From assembly GCF_015234305.1 (NCBI RefSeq), contig NZ_JADGMI010000007.1, forward strand, positions 1 to 64,000: a DNA stretch of 64,000 nucleotides, written 5' to 3'. Below are positions 63,654-64,000 of the stretch, piece after piece. Under the pieces are notes generated by a model, which made no database searches, was not told the DNA's origin, and saw only the letters and a list, made by a program, of their open reading frames with translations. A program made the translations under genes and the position numbers. How positions within the stretch are numbered: position 1 is the first letter of the stretch; the number at the start of each line of letters is the position of its first letter. Source of the DNA: Superficieibacter sp. 1612_C1 (GTDB lineage Bacteria > Pseudomonadota > Gammaproteobacteria > Enterobacterales > Enterobacteriaceae).

Positions 63654-64000
63654 TTAGCTTTTCTGCTCTCGTTCTTTGATTTCCCGGGCTTCTTCACCCG
63701 GTGGCGTCAGCGGGCCGCAGATACGCTGTGCCAGCCAAACGGCGACGGTTACCAGCAGCCAGGAAATCAGGGTCGCGACGACCAAATCGCGCGGCCAGTG
63801 CATCCCCAACATCATACGACTCCCCATCACCGCCGTGGCCCAGAGCAACAATACGGCGATGGTGATCCGGCGACGACGCGGCCATAACAGCCCTACGCCA
63901 AGCAGTGCCCAGCTTGCGGCAAAAAGCGTGTGGCCTGACGGAAAGGCAAAACCCGTCTCTTTTTGCCAGTGTTTACGCAAAAAAGGAGGGATATTGTCCT
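63654..64000 (-). CDS. pgpB: Phosphatidylglycerophosphatase B PgpB, 5' end off the window
   Basis: PgpB is a PAP2-family inner-membrane phosphatase that removes phosphate from phosphatidylglycerophosphate and undecaprenyl pyrophosphate. The frame is open to the window end, so about the first 140 residues are missing. The visible part has the second and third PAP2 motifs, FPSGHTLF (SGH) and SRMMLGMHWPRDL (SR-x5-H-x3-D), two membrane helices and the cytoplasmic tail. It lies upstream of lapA on the same strand. Confidence 0.95.
   Translation of the reverse strand, partial: DNIPPFLRKHWQKETGFAFPSGHTLFAASWALLGVGLLWPRRRRITIAVLLLWATAVMGSRMMLGMHWPRDLVVATLISWLLVTVAVWLAQRICGPLTPPGEEAREIKEREQKS

Noticed and set aside
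1..64000. CRISPR array, tRNA or rRNA genes
   Set aside because: No regularly spaced direct repeats and no cloverleaf or rRNA-like sequence were seen; very short or unusual tRNAs could be missed by eye.

Overview
The window is chromosomal DNA from an enterobacterium close to Escherichia, Citrobacter and Enterobacter. From about 10.5 kb to the end, nearly every protein is recognisable as an E. coli K-12 ortholog, in K-12 order but reversed: ttcA, dbpA, fnrS, zntB, mppA, mpaA, ycjG, tpx, tyrR, ycjF, ycjX, ycjW, ompG, ycjV to ycjM, pspDCBA, pspF, sapABCDF, fabI, yciW, rnb, pdeR, yciZ, yciT, osmB, yciH, pyrF, lapB, lapA, pgpB. I do not assert a genus. All identifications rest on reading motifs and remembered family sequences, not on a search.

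Region 1 (1-10,500) is an accessory island next to ttcA. It holds the 3' part of an IS110-family transposase, a lone 1161-residue KAP-type P-loop NTPase with a tandemly duplicated membrane hairpin and a decayed reading frame behind it, a Tat-exported isochorismatase-like protein lacking the usual cysteine, an aldo/keto reductase divergent from an AraC-type regulator, about 500 bp of non-coding DNA that looks like a structured RNA gene, a cold-shock gene with a cspA-type leader, a VOC protein, and the C-terminal stub of a tyrosine integrase. The stub abuts ttcA, whose first codons match the attachment core used by the Rac prophage in E. coli.

Region 2 (10,500-19,800) is core DNA with local additions: ttcA, dbpA, a proline-rich 60-residue protein, the anaerobic sRNA FnrS with its FNR box, zntB, an MHYT-GGDEF-EAL protein with degenerate catalytic motifs, a YgdI/YgdR-type lipoprotein, an orphan terminator that may end an unannotated sRNA, and a pair of DUF2382 stress proteins behind a sigma-S-type promoter. 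The fnr-uspE-ogt-abg block found between zntB and mppA in K-12 is not here.

Region 3 (19,800-28,000) concerns murein peptide recycling (mppA, mpaA, ycjG), peroxide defence (tpx), aromatic amino acid control (tyrR), and ycjX-ycjF, where ycjF carries an in-frame amber codon.

Region 4 (28,000-42,000) is the complete glucoside utilisation cluster: regulator ycjW, porin ompG, ABC importer ycjNOP with an intact ATPase ycjV, two phosphorylases (ycjM, ycjT), phosphoglucomutase ycjU, and the 3-keto-sugar enzymes ycjQRS. All but ycjW appear to be read from one promoter before ycjM.

Region 5 (42,000-50,300) has the phage-shock genes with a sigma-54 promoter and the activator pspF, then the sap transporter operon and a REP element. 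Region 6 (50,300-64,000) has an ADP-ribosylglycohydrolase-fold protein fused to a beta-rich module in the place of K-12 ycjD, then fabI through pgpB, which runs off the window end.
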